64,000 nucleotides of DNA from Massilia antarctica. GTDB taxonomy: Bacteria; Pseudomonadota; Gammaproteobacteria; Burkholderiales; Burkholderiaceae_D. A program made the translations under genes and the position numbers. Under the pieces are notes generated by a model. That model saw only the letters and a list, made by a program, of their open reading frames with translations, ran no database searches and was not told the DNA's origin. The stretch is from the NCBI RefSeq assembly GCF_015689335.1, contig NZ_CP065053.1, forward strand, positions 248,001 through 312,000, written 5' to 3'. Of the stretch, positions 27,898-37,040 are shown one piece after another; within the stretch, counting starts at the first letter, position 1; every line of letters starts with the position of its first letter.

Positions 27898-28536
27898 TTA
27901 TTTGTTCGGCTGGGGCGTGACCCTCAGGTAAGCACGCTGGGCCGTGTAGCCTTTCGGATATTTTTGCTTGATCAGTTCCGGGTCTTGCACGCTCAGCGGG
28001 ATGATCACATCGTCGCCATCGCGCCAGTTGCCGGGAGTGGCCACGGTGTAGGCGTCGCTCAGTTGCAGGGCGTCAATGACCCGCAGCACTTCGTCGAAGT
28101 TGCGCCCCGTGCTCATCGGATAGGTGATCGACAGGCGGATCTTTTTCTTGGGATCGATCACGAACAGCGAACGCACCGTGGCCGTGGCCGACTGTTCCGG
28201 GTGGATCATGTCGTACAGCGCAGCCACTTTTTTGTCGGCATCGGCGATAATCGGGAAGCCCACCACGGTTTTTTGCGTCTCTTCGATATCCTTGATCCAG
28301 GTTTTGTGCAGCTCGGCCGGATCGACTGACAAGGCGATGGCTTTCACGTTGCGCTTGTCGAATTCCGGTTTGAGCTTGGCGGTGAGGCCCAGCTCGGTAG
28401 TGCAGACAGGCGTGAAGTCGGCCGGGTGCGAAAACAGCACCACCCAGGAGTCGCCTGCCCATTCGTGAAACTTGATCGTTCCCAGCGAAGAATCCTGCTC
28501 GAAATCCGGAGCGGTATCGCCCAAACGTAAACTCAT
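27898..28536 (-). CDS. Peroxiredoxin (Prx6/1-Cys type)
   Basis: 212 residues from ATG 28536. The peroxidatic motif HPADFTPVCTTELG is near residues 38-51, and DPKKKIRLSITYPMSTGRNFDEVLRVIDALQ with the NWRDGDDVIIP tail marks the Prx6 subgroup. Reduces hydroperoxides in the cytoplasm. No resolving Cys is obvious. A four-residue longer start (28548) is possible. Followed on the same strand by a TauE-type gene 111 bases on. Confidence 0.93.
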   Translation of the reverse strand: MSLRLGDTAPDFEQDSSLGTIKFHEWAGDSWVVLFSHPADFTPVCTTELGLTAKLKPEFDKRNVKAIALSVDPAELHKTWIKDIEETQKTVVGFPIIADADKKVAALYDMIHPEQSATATVRSLFVIDPKKKIRLSITYPMSTGRNFDEVLRVIDALQLSDAYTVATPGNWRDGDDVIIPLSVQDPELIKQKYPKGYTAQRAYLRVTPQPNK

Positions 28537-28579
28537 TGTGATCTCCAATCATTCATCAAAAGTAGTAGGCGGATGTCAA

Positions 28580-29140
28580 TCATGGCGAAAAGGCCAGCGA
28601 CCTATTGTGCGCCAATTCGGCCAGCCGCTGCAAATATTGTTGTCCGGCGGGCCAGTCGCCCAGGCCCGATTCCGCATTGATGTGGCCCAGCCTGCCCTGC
28701 TCGATCAGTTCGCTGCCCCAGCGGCGCGCCCACAGGGCCGCGTGCGGCGCGCTCATCCACGGATCGTTGGCGCTACTGATTAATATACTGGGGCAGTCGA
28801 GCGGCAGCGCCGGCAAGCGCTCGGCCACGCCGAACTTGTCCGGATCGGCGGGCCCGACCAGCAGCACGCCGGCTACGCCTTCGCTGTTGCGGGCGATGCT
28901 GTGCACGGCGGTCAGGCAGCCGAAGCTGTGCGCCACCAGCAGCGCCGGACGCGGATCGGCGCGGCGCTGCCGGTCCAGCCGCGCGGCCCAGGCGGCGAGG
29001 TCGGGCTGGCCGAAGTCATCCTGGCGCACGCGCACGAATTCCGGGTGCAGGCGCTGCCAGCGCGACTGCCAATGGTCCGGCCCGCTGTCATGCAGCCCGC
29101 TGACCACGATTACTTGAAAATGGGGAAAGAGTTCCGTCAT
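28580..29140 (-). CDS. RBBP9/YdeN-family alpha/beta hydrolase
   Basis: 186-residue serine hydrolase. The nucleophile elbow is AHSFGC (lid-less short hydrolase), the Asp lies in SSANDPWMSA and the His in GHINAESGLGDWPAG, a characteristic ending of this family. Substrate is unknown in most members. Upstream of the peroxiredoxin gene by 43 bases and on the same strand. Confidence 0.88.
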   Translation of the reverse strand: MTELFPHFQVIVVSGLHDSGPDHWQSRWQRLHPEFVRVRQDDFGQPDLAAWAARLDRQRRADPRPALLVAHSFGCLTAVHSIARNSEGVAGVLLVGPADPDKFGVAERLPALPLDCPSILISSANDPWMSAPHAALWARRWGSELIEQGRLGHINAESGLGDWPAGQQYLQRLAELAHNRSLAFSP

Positions 29141-29247
29141 GGCGCCACCTCCTGGAACACCAGAATACGGCGCGGCTGCGCGAAAGCGAAGGAATCGTTT
29201 CGCGCTTCGATATACCGCCCGCGCATAAGGCGGGCCGGTTGAGGAGG

Positions 29248-29634
29248 CTAGTAAAAGCGGTTGAACAGCACCACGGCCCAGGAGGCGATGGCGATCAGGA
29301 CCGCCAGCATGACGGCGGCGCTACCGAAATCCTTGGCGTTTTTTGACAGCGGATGGCGTTCCAGCGAGACGCGGTCAACCACCGCTTCGATGGCCGAATT
29401 AATCAGTTCGACGATCAGCACCAGCACCAGCACGGCAATCAGGAACAGTTTCTGGAAGGCCGACACCGGCAGCACCAGCGCGATGATGGCGCCGATGACG
29501 ACGACAATCAATTCCTGGCGGAAGGCGTGTTCGTGGGTCCAGGCGGATTTGAACCCGTCCATCGAGTAGCTCGTCGCTGCCAGAATGCGCTTGAAGCCGC
29601 TTTTGCTTTTAAAATCACTGACAGGCTGGGTCAT
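29248..29634 (-). CDS. dgkA: Diacylglycerol kinase
   Basis: Small inner-membrane kinase that recycles diacylglycerol to phosphatidic acid. 128 residues, three membrane spans, with EHAFRQE near residue 35 and the signature VELINSAIEAVVDRVSLERHPLSKNAKDFGSAAV. The N-terminal 25 residues are polar and basic. It is followed after 107 bases by the hydrolase gene on the same strand. Confidence 0.95.
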   Translation of the reverse strand: MTQPVSDFKSKSGFKRILAATSYSMDGFKSAWTHEHAFRQELIVVVIGAIIALVLPVSAFQKLFLIAVLVLVLIVELINSAIEAVVDRVSLERHPLSKNAKDFGSAAVMLAVLIAIASWAVVLFNRFY

Positions 29635-29718
29635 GGATACTCTTCAAAATAACAGGTAAAGCACATTATGCCCCGCTCCGCAGCCGGCGCGCCATCTTTG
29701 CGCGAGGTCACAGGGAAA

Positions 29719-29748
29719 TTGCCAATCCTTTTCACATTGTGGTATAAA
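29719..29748 (+). promoter_or_regulatory. Candidate sigma-70 promoter of the IclR-type gene
   Basis: TTGCCA (29719-29724), 18-base spacer, TATAAA (29743-29748), about 35 bases before the IclR start codon. Confidence 0.5.
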
Positions 29749-29782
29749 GTGAGGACATATACTGCACTGCACCAACCACATC

Positions 29783-30565
29783 ATGAAAATCGACACCGTT
29801 GACGCGCCGAAAACCTCGATTCAGGTCATCGAGCGCATGGTGGCCCTGCTCGACGCGCTGGCCAACTATACCGATCCGGTCAGCCTGAAGGAATTGTCCA
29901 AGGTATCCGGACTGCATCCCTCCACGGCGCACCGGATTCTCAATGACATGGTCATCACGCGCTTCGTGGACCGGGTCGAACCGGGGACGTACCGCCTGGG
30001 CATGCGCCTGCTGGAACTGGGCAATGTGGTCAAGAGCCGGCTGTCGGTGCGCGAAGCGGCGCTCGACTTCATGCGCTCGCTGCACAAGAAGACCCAGCAG
30101 ACCATCAATCTGTCGGTGCGCCAGGGCGACGAGATCGTGTACATCGACCGCGCGTTTTCGGAGCGCTCCGGGATGCAGGTGGTGCGCGCGATCGGCGGAC
30201 GCGGTCCCCTGCATCTGACCTCGACCGGGAAGCTGTTTTTGTCGGTAGACGAGCCCAAGGCGATCAGGGCCTATGCCACCCGCACCGGGCTGGCGGGGCA
30301 TAACAAGAATTCGATTACCGATTTGAGCAAGCTGGAACGCGAATTGAGCCTGGTCAGGTCGCGCGGCTATGCGCGCGATAACGAAGAACTGGAACTGGGC
30401 GTGCGCTGCATGGCGGCGGGCATCCATGACGATTCGGGCAAGCTGATCGCGGGCTTGTCGATCTCGGCGCCGGCCGACCGCTTGCAGGAAGACTGGCTGG
30501 AAGATCTCGTGACGACGGCCAGCCAGATTTCGGCGACCTTGGGATATACGGGACCGGCAGTGTAA
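29783..30565 (+). CDS. IclR-family transcriptional regulator
   Basis: 260 residues: N-terminal winged helix (RMVALLDALANYTDPVSLKELSKVSGLHPSTAHRILNDM) and a C-terminal GAF-like effector domain ending in AGLSISAPADRL. IclR proteins typically control catabolic genes and respond to the pathway's small molecules; none of the neighbours is an obvious target. Convergent with the peptidase gene at 30620, with a strong hairpin between. Confidence 0.9.
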   Translation: MKIDTVDAPKTSIQVIERMVALLDALANYTDPVSLKELSKVSGLHPSTAHRILNDMVITRFVDRVEPGTYRLGMRLLELGNVVKSRLSVREAALDFMRSLHKKTQQTINLSVRQGDEIVYIDRAFSERSGMQVVRAIGGRGPLHLTSTGKLFLSVDEPKAIRAYATRTGLAGHNKNSITDLSKLERELSLVRSRGYARDNEELELGVRCMAAGIHDDSGKLIAGLSISAPADRLQEDWLEDLVTTASQISATLGYTGPAV

Positions 30566-30573
30566 CGATGCCG

Positions 30574-30599
30574 GGGTAGCGCCAAACGAGGCGCTACCC
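30574..30599. terminator. Hairpin between convergent genes
   Basis: Perfect 10-base stem GGGTAGCGCC-AAACGA-GGCGCTACCC between the IclR gene (plus) and the peptidase gene (minus). It lacks a T run but its position between two converging genes suggests a bidirectional transcript end. Confidence 0.6.
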
Positions 30600-30619
30600 T
30601 CGCATGGCGCCGTGCTACA

Positions 30620-31705
30620 TCAGCTCAAGCCGGGCGGGCGCAAGGCTTCCAGCCAGCGCCGCATGCGCCCGGCATCGGCGGTACGCGATTGCTTGCCCTT
30701 GGAATCGAGGAACACCATGATCACGGCGCGGCCCTGAATCACGGTCTGCATGACCAGGCAGCGTCCCGCTTCATTGATAAAACCGGTTTTTTGCAAGCCG
30801 ATATCCCAGTCCGGCATCGCCACCAGATAGTTGGTATTGTTGTAATGCATCAGCCTGCCGCCGGCGTCGACCGTCGATTTCGGATCGGTCGAATATTGGC
30901 GCAGCAGCGGCTCGTTATAAGCGAACATGGCCAGCTTGGCCAGATCGCGTGCGCTGGCGACATTGCGGCTGGACAAGCCGCTCGAATCGACATAGCGCGT
31001 ATCGCGCATGCCCAGCTGGTGCGCCTTGGCATTCATCGCCGCCACGAACCCGGCCACCCCGCCCGGATAATTGCGCGCCAGCGCCGCGGCGGCCCGGTTC
31101 TCCGAACTCATCAGCGCAATATGCAGCAGGTTGGCGCGCGTCATCTGCGAGCCGACCCGCAGGCGCGAACTGGTGAATTTTTCGTGGTCGACGTCGTCAT
31201 CGGTGACGGTCAGGACCTCGTCCAGGTCTTGCCTGGCCTCGACCACGATCAGGCCCGTCATCAGCTTGGTGATCGAGGCGATCGGCAAGGCGATATTGGC
31301 GTTCTTCTCGAACAACACCTCGGCATTGTTCTGGTCGAGTACGAAAGCGACGTTGGACTTGAGGTCGAGCGGGTCGCGTGTCTGGTTCAGGCCGGCCAAA
31401 TCACCTGCGCTCTGGCGCGCCCGTTCGGGCAGCGCGGCGGCGACGATCACGCGCTGGTACACCAGCTTGCGTTTGCCACGGACCATGACCGTGCGCCGCA
31501 CCATGGTATTGCGGCTTTCGGCCGCCGGACGCAAGGCGATCTCGCGGCGGTGCGCGCGCGACTTGATCACGATGTGCTTCCTGGCCTTGCCCGCGCTGGC
31601 GGTGCGCTCGGCCCGGGCCTTGCCCGTGGCCTTGACCTTGGCTTCCACCGGCGGGGTCAACACCAACAGCAGGGAAGCGATGACGCTCAACACTAACTTA
31701 TACAT
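30620..31705 (-). CDS. pbpG: Serine-type D-Ala-D-Ala endopeptidase, S11 family (PBP7-like)
   Basis: 361-residue low-molecular-mass penicillin-binding protein acting on peptidoglycan in the periplasm. A signal peptide (about 1-22) is followed by a long basic Ala/Arg/Lys linker to about residue 100. The catalytic domain has the three penicilloyl motifs SITK, SSEN and KTG (in LQKTGFINEAGR). The basic N-terminal linker is unusual in length. Other S11 carboxypeptidases cannot be fully excluded; the lack of a C-terminal PBP5-type domain favours PbpG. Confidence 0.9.
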   Translation of the reverse strand: MYKLVLSVIASLLLVLTPPVEAKVKATGKARAERTASAGKARKHIVIKSRAHRREIALRPAAESRNTMVRRTVMVRGKRKLVYQRVIVAAALPERARQSAGDLAGLNQTRDPLDLKSNVAFVLDQNNAEVLFEKNANIALPIASITKLMTGLIVVEARQDLDEVLTVTDDDVDHEKFTSSRLRVGSQMTRANLLHIALMSSENRAAAALARNYPGGVAGFVAAMNAKAHQLGMRDTRYVDSSGLSSRNVASARDLAKLAMFAYNEPLLRQYSTDPKSTVDAGGRLMHYNNTNYLVAMPDWDIGLQKTGFINEAGRCLVMQTVIQGRAVIMVFLDSKGKQSRTADAGRMRRWLEALRPPGLS

Positions 31706-31858
31706 CTGGAAATCCTTTGAAGCGAGCTGACCTTGAATCGCTGAAGTCTAGCAAAGTGCTCAGCAATCGCAAGCGAATTTAACATTCGGAGGAAGTCTTG
31801 TGCTGAGCTACAACATTGCGTAGCCAGGCCGCTTCTTGCATGGATACAGTGTACGCGT

Positions 31859-32554
31859 TTATTCCATAAAGCGAACAAAGCTTGCCACCGGTTCGCGCGC
31901 CGTTACCAGGGTGTTCTCGACCTTGTCCGGATCGGCGTAACCGAGTGCCATGCCGCAGACCAGCATCTCTGTGGGCGGCAGCTGAAGCTGTTCGGCAATG
32001 ACACGGTGATACGGGGTGAACGCCGCTTGCGGACAGGTGTCGAGGCCGCGGCCGCGCGCGGCGACCATGATGTTTTCGAGGAACATGCCGTAATCGAGCC
32101 AAGAGCCCTGCTCCAGCACCCGGTCGATGGTGAAAATCAGCCCCACGGGCGCATCGAAGAAACGGTAGTTGCGGGCGAACTGGGCGTGCATGCCAGCCTT
32201 GTTGTCGCGTTCCAGGCCGAGCAGCGAATACAGGTCCAGGCCCACCTTGCGGCGCCGCTCGATGTAGGGCGAGATCCATTGGCGCGGATAGTAGGGATAT
32301 TCTTCCACCTGCTGCGCGGCCAGCGCCGGATCGTTGTGGATGGCCAGGATCGCTTGGGCCAGCCGGTCCTTGGCCTGCCCGGTCAGCACGGTCACCTTCC
32401 AGGGCTGGATATTGGTGCCGGACGGTGCGCGAGCGCTCACTTCCAGGATTTGCTCGATATCTTCGCGCGCAACCGGGGTCGGCAGGAAGGCACGGATGGA
32501 ACGGCGCGAGCCGATCGCGGCATCTACGATGGCTTGTTCTTTACTTACCAACAT
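31859..32554 (-). CDS. Nitroreductase-family flavoprotein
   Basis: 231 residues from ATG 32554, which has AGGAGAAG upstream. FMN-binding motifs RRSIRAFLP near the start, APSGTNIQPWKVTVL, and a C-terminal GMALGYADPDKVENTLVT match the nitroreductase superfamily (NfsA/NfsB/RutE relatives) that transfer electrons from NAD(P)H to nitro-aromatics, quinones or enones. A longer open frame upstream is a shadow within the EamA gene. It follows the EamA gene by eight bases. Confidence 0.9.
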   Translation of the reverse strand: MLVSKEQAIVDAAIGSRRSIRAFLPTPVAREDIEQILEVSARAPSGTNIQPWKVTVLTGQAKDRLAQAILAIHNDPALAAQQVEEYPYYPRQWISPYIERRRKVGLDLYSLLGLERDNKAGMHAQFARNYRFFDAPVGLIFTIDRVLEQGSWLDYGMFLENIMVAARGRGLDTCPQAAFTPYHRVIAEQLQLPPTEMLVCGMALGYADPDKVENTLVTAREPVASFVRFME

Positions 32555-32562
32555 TGCTTCTC

Positions 32563-33468
32563 CTATTTTTTGACAACACACACCACACCGATGACCGCCA
32601 CCAGCATGCCGGCCACACCAAGCCAGCTGAAGGCTTCGCCGAACATCAGCCAAGCCATGATGGCCGTGGTCGGCGGCGTCAGGTACAGCAGGCTGGTGAC
32701 CTGGGTCGCATCGCTGCGGCGGATTAACTGAAACAGCAGGAAAATGGCCCCGATCGACAGCGCGAACACCGACCACATCCACGCCCCGATGAAACGCGGC
32801 GTCCATTCGATGCTGCTGAGGCTAGCATCGAGTCCTTCGAACAGTATGGCGACCGGGAGCAGCACCGCCACCGTGGACGCGAACTGGATCACGGTGCCGG
32901 TACGCAAATCGAAGCGCGGGCAGAAGTGCTTCTGGTACATCGTCCCCGCGGTGATCGACAACAGCGCCAAGACGCTGAAACCAATCGCCAGCCCCGACAG
33001 GCCGACCAGGGTGATCTTGGCATATACCACCAGGGCGACGCCAGTCAGTCCGAATAGCAGGCCCAGCCACTGGCGCGGCCGCACCGTTTCTCCGATCAGG
33101 GGAGCGCATGCGGCGGTGAGGATGGGTTGCATGCCCACAATGAGGGCGGTGACCCCGGCCGGCATGCCCAGCTTGATGGCGCACCACACGCCACCCAGGT
33201 AGCCGGCCTGCAGCAGCAACCCGGCCACGGCGATGTGGCCGATGGTGCCAGTGGGCCACGGCGCTTTCCAGATCAGGACGATGGGCAGGAGGACCGCCAG
33301 TACGGCGGTGCAGCGCAGCAGCAGGAAGGTCAGCGGCGGCGCGTAGGGCAAGCCGAACTTCGCGACAATGAATCCCGTACTCCACAACAAGACGAAAAAC
33401 GCGGGCATGGACGAGAGCCAGACCGCACTGTGGCGCGGCGCACCATTTTTTAAGGTTTCGTTTGACAT
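32563..33468 (-). CDS. EamA/DMT-family transporter
   Basis: 301-residue membrane protein with about ten spans in two EamA repeats; start region FVLLWSTGFIVAKFGLPYAPP is the typical WSTGF form. Probably an exporter of small metabolites. Co-directional with the nitroreductase gene, eight bases apart. Different in sequence from the transporter at 12565-13464. Confidence 0.9.
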   Translation of the reverse strand: MSNETLKNGAPRHSAVWLSSMPAFFVLLWSTGFIVAKFGLPYAPPLTFLLLRCTAVLAVLLPIVLIWKAPWPTGTIGHIAVAGLLLQAGYLGGVWCAIKLGMPAGVTALIVGMQPILTAACAPLIGETVRPRQWLGLLFGLTGVALVVYAKITLVGLSGLAIGFSVLALLSITAGTMYQKHFCPRFDLRTGTVIQFASTVAVLLPVAILFEGLDASLSSIEWTPRFIGAWMWSVFALSIGAIFLLFQLIRRSDATQVTSLLYLTPPTTAIMAWLMFGEAFSWLGVAGMLVAVIGVVCVVKK

Positions 33469-33666
33469 ATATCAAGGATCGCGCTCGACGTCAAAACGTC
33501 AAGACGCCGTATCAACAGGTTGGACAGCGCGAACAGCGAGTCTAGCATGGCCGGCGTTGCCATGTTATCAAGGCCCTGTTTGTCTATGACACGAAGGTGA
33601 TGACAGTCATGTCCGAGAGGGGATTTGCAGCTGCCGCCCACACGATTTCTCGTGGACACCATACAT

Positions 33667-33737
33667 TTGTGCACTGCACAAAATTCGCTTGACACTGCTC
33701 TGGAAATCATTAAAATGGGCTTTGTTGCGCTGCACAA
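33667..33737 (+). promoter_or_regulatory. Phasin promoter with two candidate PhaR operators
   Basis: A near-consensus sigma-70 promoter: TTGACA (33689-33694), 16-base spacer, TAAAAT (33711-33716). It is flanked by two related palindromic motifs: TTGTGCACTGCACAA (33667-33681) just upstream of the -35 and TTGCGCTGCACAA (33725-33737) at the expected transcription start. The arrangement suits a repressor of PHB granule genes; PhaR is the obvious candidate by analogy with other phasin promoters, but that is inference. Confidence 0.7.
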
Positions 33738-33834
33738 TCCAATTGTTCAGCCTTGGCTTGACAGGTTTTTCTGCCTCACCGGTTCAACGCAGCATTTATC
33801 AACAATACGACTAATTATTATTTGGAGAATATAT

Positions 33835-34401
33835 ATGTTTGCAATCCCTGAGCAGTTTTCGAACGCCACCAAAGCTAACTTTGAATCGCAATTCGCGCTG
33901 TATTCGTCGCTGACCGCAAAAGCGTTCGAAAGCATTGAAAAGCTGGTCGAGCTGAACCTCACCGCTGCCAAGGCAACCTTGGAAGAGTCGTCGATCGCCA
34001 CCAAGCAGCTGCTGTCGGCCAAGGATCCACAAGAATTTTTCTCGCTGACCGCCGCCCAGGCCCAGCCAACGGCTGAAAAAGCCATGTCGTACAGCCGCCA
34101 GCTGGCCGCCATCGCGACCGGTACCCAGGCTGAATTCAGCAAGGCTGCCGAGTTCCAGATCGCCGAAACCAACCGCAAGGTGATTTCGCTGGTTGACGAA
34201 GTAAGCAAGAATGCACCGGCCGGTTCGGAAAATGTCGTCGCTGTGATCAAGGCCTCGATCGGCAACGCCAACGCAGGTTACGAACAGTTGACCAAGACCG
34301 CCAAGCAAGCCAAGGAAGCCATGGAAACCAATGTGAACGCAGCCGTATCGCAGTTCACCCAGGCTGCACAGAACGTTGCCGCACGCACGACCAAGCGCTA
34401 A
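33835..34401 (+). CDS. phaP: Phasin family protein
   Basis: 188-residue, all-helical, Ala/Lys/Glu-rich protein of the phasin family that coats polyhydroxyalkanoate granules. Visible: NATKANFESQFALYSSLTAKAFESIEKLVELN at the start, typical of the phasin_2 domain, and a C-terminal NVAARTTKR tail. ATG 33835 has GGAGAAT upstream. Intrinsic terminator follows at 34444-34477. No other PHA genes are in the window. Confidence 0.92.
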   Translation: MFAIPEQFSNATKANFESQFALYSSLTAKAFESIEKLVELNLTAAKATLEESSIATKQLLSAKDPQEFFSLTAAQAQPTAEKAMSYSRQLAAIATGTQAEFSKAAEFQIAETNRKVISLVDEVSKNAPAGSENVVAVIKASIGNANAGYEQLTKTAKQAKEAMETNVNAAVSQFTQAAQNVAARTTKR

Positions 34402-34443
34402 TTTGGTGTTGTAGTGCGGAAGGATGCTCTACGCATCCGACCC

Positions 34444-34477
34444 AAAACCCGCAGAATCACAGTTCTGCGGGTTTTTT
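34444..34477 (+). terminator. Intrinsic terminator of the phasin gene
   Basis: 11-base stem AACCCGCAGAA / TTCTGCGGGTT with loop TCACAG and following T tract, 43 bases after the phasin stop. Confidence 0.9.
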
Positions 34478-34519
34478 ACGTTTACGCTGAGCAGTACAGC
34501 AGAGATGTGCTTAAAAATC

Positions 34520-34548
34520 TTGCAGCAATACGAAGATTGTCGTATAGT
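34520..34548 (+). promoter_or_regulatory. Promoter and operator of the toxin-antitoxin-like pair
   Basis: TTGCAG (34520-34525), 17-base spacer, TATAGT (34543-34548). A perfect palindrome ATACGA-N6-TCGTAT (34528-34545) fills the spacer and runs into the -10 box. This is the expected position for autorepression by a DNA-binding antitoxin. Confidence 0.65.
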
Positions 34549-34558
34549 GGAGGCGTGG

Positions 34559-34843
34559 ATGGGCTATAAAGATGCAAAGAAGAAAGTCATCGCCGCTTTG
34601 GCTTCGCGCGCCTTTTCTCACGAAGCCCGAGACGCTATCGAGGTCAAGAACCTGTTGCATATGGGGGCCATCACACCGGAGGAAGTAATTAGTCTGATTA
34701 AGTCCAGCTCGGGAACCGACCATTCGTGCAGCCCGCATCACCTTATAAAAGGTGTTGAGGTACACATAATCAAATGCAAAAAATGGTATATCAAGTTCTA
34801 TTTTGTGGATCCGGATACCGTCTTCATCAGCGTACATCAGTGA
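34559..34843 (+). CDS. Putative MqsR-like toxin of a type II TA pair
   Basis: 94-residue protein with GGAGG six bases before the ATG at 34559 (an earlier in-frame ATG at 34424 lies inside the phasin terminator region). Predicted helices, then a C-terminal beta pair (EVHIIKCKKWYIKFYFVDPDTVFISVHQ) resembling the end of MqsR and other small RelE-fold mRNA interferases. Length fits a toxin. It is followed seven bases later by a zinc-module protein of MqsA type, the MqsRA gene order. Sequence is not close enough for a firm family call, and DUF4258-type proteins are the alternative. Confidence 0.6.
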   Translation: MGYKDAKKKVIAALASRAFSHEARDAIEVKNLLHMGAITPEEVISLIKSSSGTDHSCSPHHLIKGVEVHIIKCKKWYIKFYFVDPDTVFISVHQ

Positions 34844-34850
34844 GACAATT

Positions 34851-35465
34851 ATGAAACTGTTAAACGTGGGCGACAAAAGCAAGGCGATTTGCTACAACTG
34901 CCAGGAGCTCGTATCTACGACCTACAGACGCAGGGATGTCCCCTTCAGCGATGGCGTAGGCCTCGCAAAAGATATCCTGGCTGGCGTTTGTGATCTCTGC
35001 GATCGCGTCGTGTCGACGCCTGCGCAATCGACTCCGGCCATCAAGGCGAGCCGCGACAAAGCGATGGTGCCGATTGAAGCGCAGCTCCCGGCGATCTATC
35101 TCGATGCCCTGGATTTGGCCTGTTACCGAATCGATTCTTCCGTGAACTCCGACTTCAGGAAGCGGCTGCTCATGTATTACGTCAGAAAATCCGCCAAAAA
35201 TTCGACCGGGCCGGAGCAGCTGGTCAGCGCGCTAAGGAAAAAAGCCGAATTTGAAGTGGTAGCGGAACCGTCGCGAAAAAGATTGTCAATTAAAGTTTCG
35301 CAGCCTATGGCTGACGAAATTGCAGCTGTGATGAAAAGCACCAAGCTGAACAAGACCGACCTGATGAAATCGATTGTATTGCAGATCAATGAGGAGATCA
35401 TCAAGCCCAAGGTGCCAAAACATATCGATGAACTTCAAACGTTAGCAATGGTCGCTCACTGCTAA
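34851..35465 (+). CDS. Putative antitoxin: YgiT/MqsA-type zinc module plus ribbon-helix-helix-like tail
   Basis: 204 residues. The N-terminal module has Cys14, Cys17, Cys47 and Cys50 (CYNC and CDLC) around RRDVPF, closely paralleling the zinc domain of MqsA. Instead of the MqsA helix-turn-helix, the C-terminal part carries a ribbon-helix-helix-like segment near 143-183 (KRLSIKVSQPMADEIAAVM, then KLNKTDLMKSIVLQINEEI), with a helical middle (75-130). It starts seven bases after the toxin-like gene. DNA binding to the promoter palindrome is expected but not shown. Composition is less GC-rich than the neighbours, suggesting transfer. Confidence 0.65.
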   Translation: MKLLNVGDKSKAICYNCQELVSTTYRRRDVPFSDGVGLAKDILAGVCDLCDRVVSTPAQSTPAIKASRDKAMVPIEAQLPAIYLDALDLACYRIDSSVNSDFRKRLLMYYVRKSAKNSTGPEQLVSALRKKAEFEVVAEPSRKRLSIKVSQPMADEIAAVMKSTKLNKTDLMKSIVLQINEEIIKPKVPKHIDELQTLAMVAHC

Positions 35466-35523
35466 CTTGAGCTCCGGGGCGGGCTGCGAATGAGGAGTGA
35501 CCCTGCTGCGCAGTGTCAGGCGC

Positions 35524-36245
<722 letters not shown>

Positions 36246-36249
<4 letters not shown>

Positions 36250-37019
36250 GCGTGAGCACCTCCGAGGTAGGCTTCGATCACTGCCGGATTTTTCTGTATG
36301 TCGGCCGGTAAGCCTTCCGCGATGGGTTTGCCGTATTCGAGCACGGTGATGCGGTCGCACAAGCCCATCATCAGCTTGACGTCGTGCTCGATCAGCAGCA
36401 CGGTCTTGCCTTCCTTCTTGATCTTCACGAGCAGTTCGCGCAGGGCCAGCTTTTCGGTCGCGTTCATGCCGGCGGCCGGTTCGTCCAGCGCCAGCAACTG
36501 CGGATCGGTGGCCAGCGCGCGCGCGATTTCGAGGCGGCGCTGGTCGCCGTACGAAAGAAATTTCGAGGTCCGATTGCCGTACGCGCCGATTCCCACGAAG
36601 TCGAGCAACTCCTGCGCCCGTGCGCGGATCGCCGCCTCTTCCAGGCGCGCCGCCTTGTGCCGGAACACGGCGCCGAACACTCCCTGATGGGTGCGCACGT
36701 GGCAGCCGACCATCACGTTTTCCAGCGCCGTCATCTCGCCGAACAGGCGGATGTTCTGGAAGGTACGGGCGATCCCGGCCTTGGCCACGGCATGCGGGGC
36801 CGATGGCGAGTACGGTTTCCCGGCCAGCTCGAAGGTGCCCGTGTCCGGCTGGTACAGCCCGGTAATGACATTGAAAAAGGTAGTCTTGCCGGCGCCGTTC
36901 GGCCCGATCAGGCCGTAAATCTGGCCGCGCATGATCTTGATGCCGACGTTGGTCAGCGCTTGCAAACCGCCAAAGCGCTTGTTGACGCCGGAAATATTGA
37001 GAATGACTTGTTCGCTCAT
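36246..37019 (-). CDS. livG: Branched-chain amino acid ABC transporter ATP-binding protein LivG
   Basis: 257 residues, Walker A GPNGAGKTTFFN, LSYGDQRRLEIARAL signature, Walker B LLALDEPAAGMN, and EHDVKLMMGLCDRI, the LivG hallmark. AAGGAA precedes the ATG. Middle of the livH-livM-livG-livF unit. Confidence 0.93.
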
Positions 37020-37040
37020 CTGGAATTCCTTACGCCGCCA

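Noticed and set aside
33450..33737. 95-residue minus-strand frame over the phasin promoter
   Set aside because: Covers promoter and operator sequence; no start signal.
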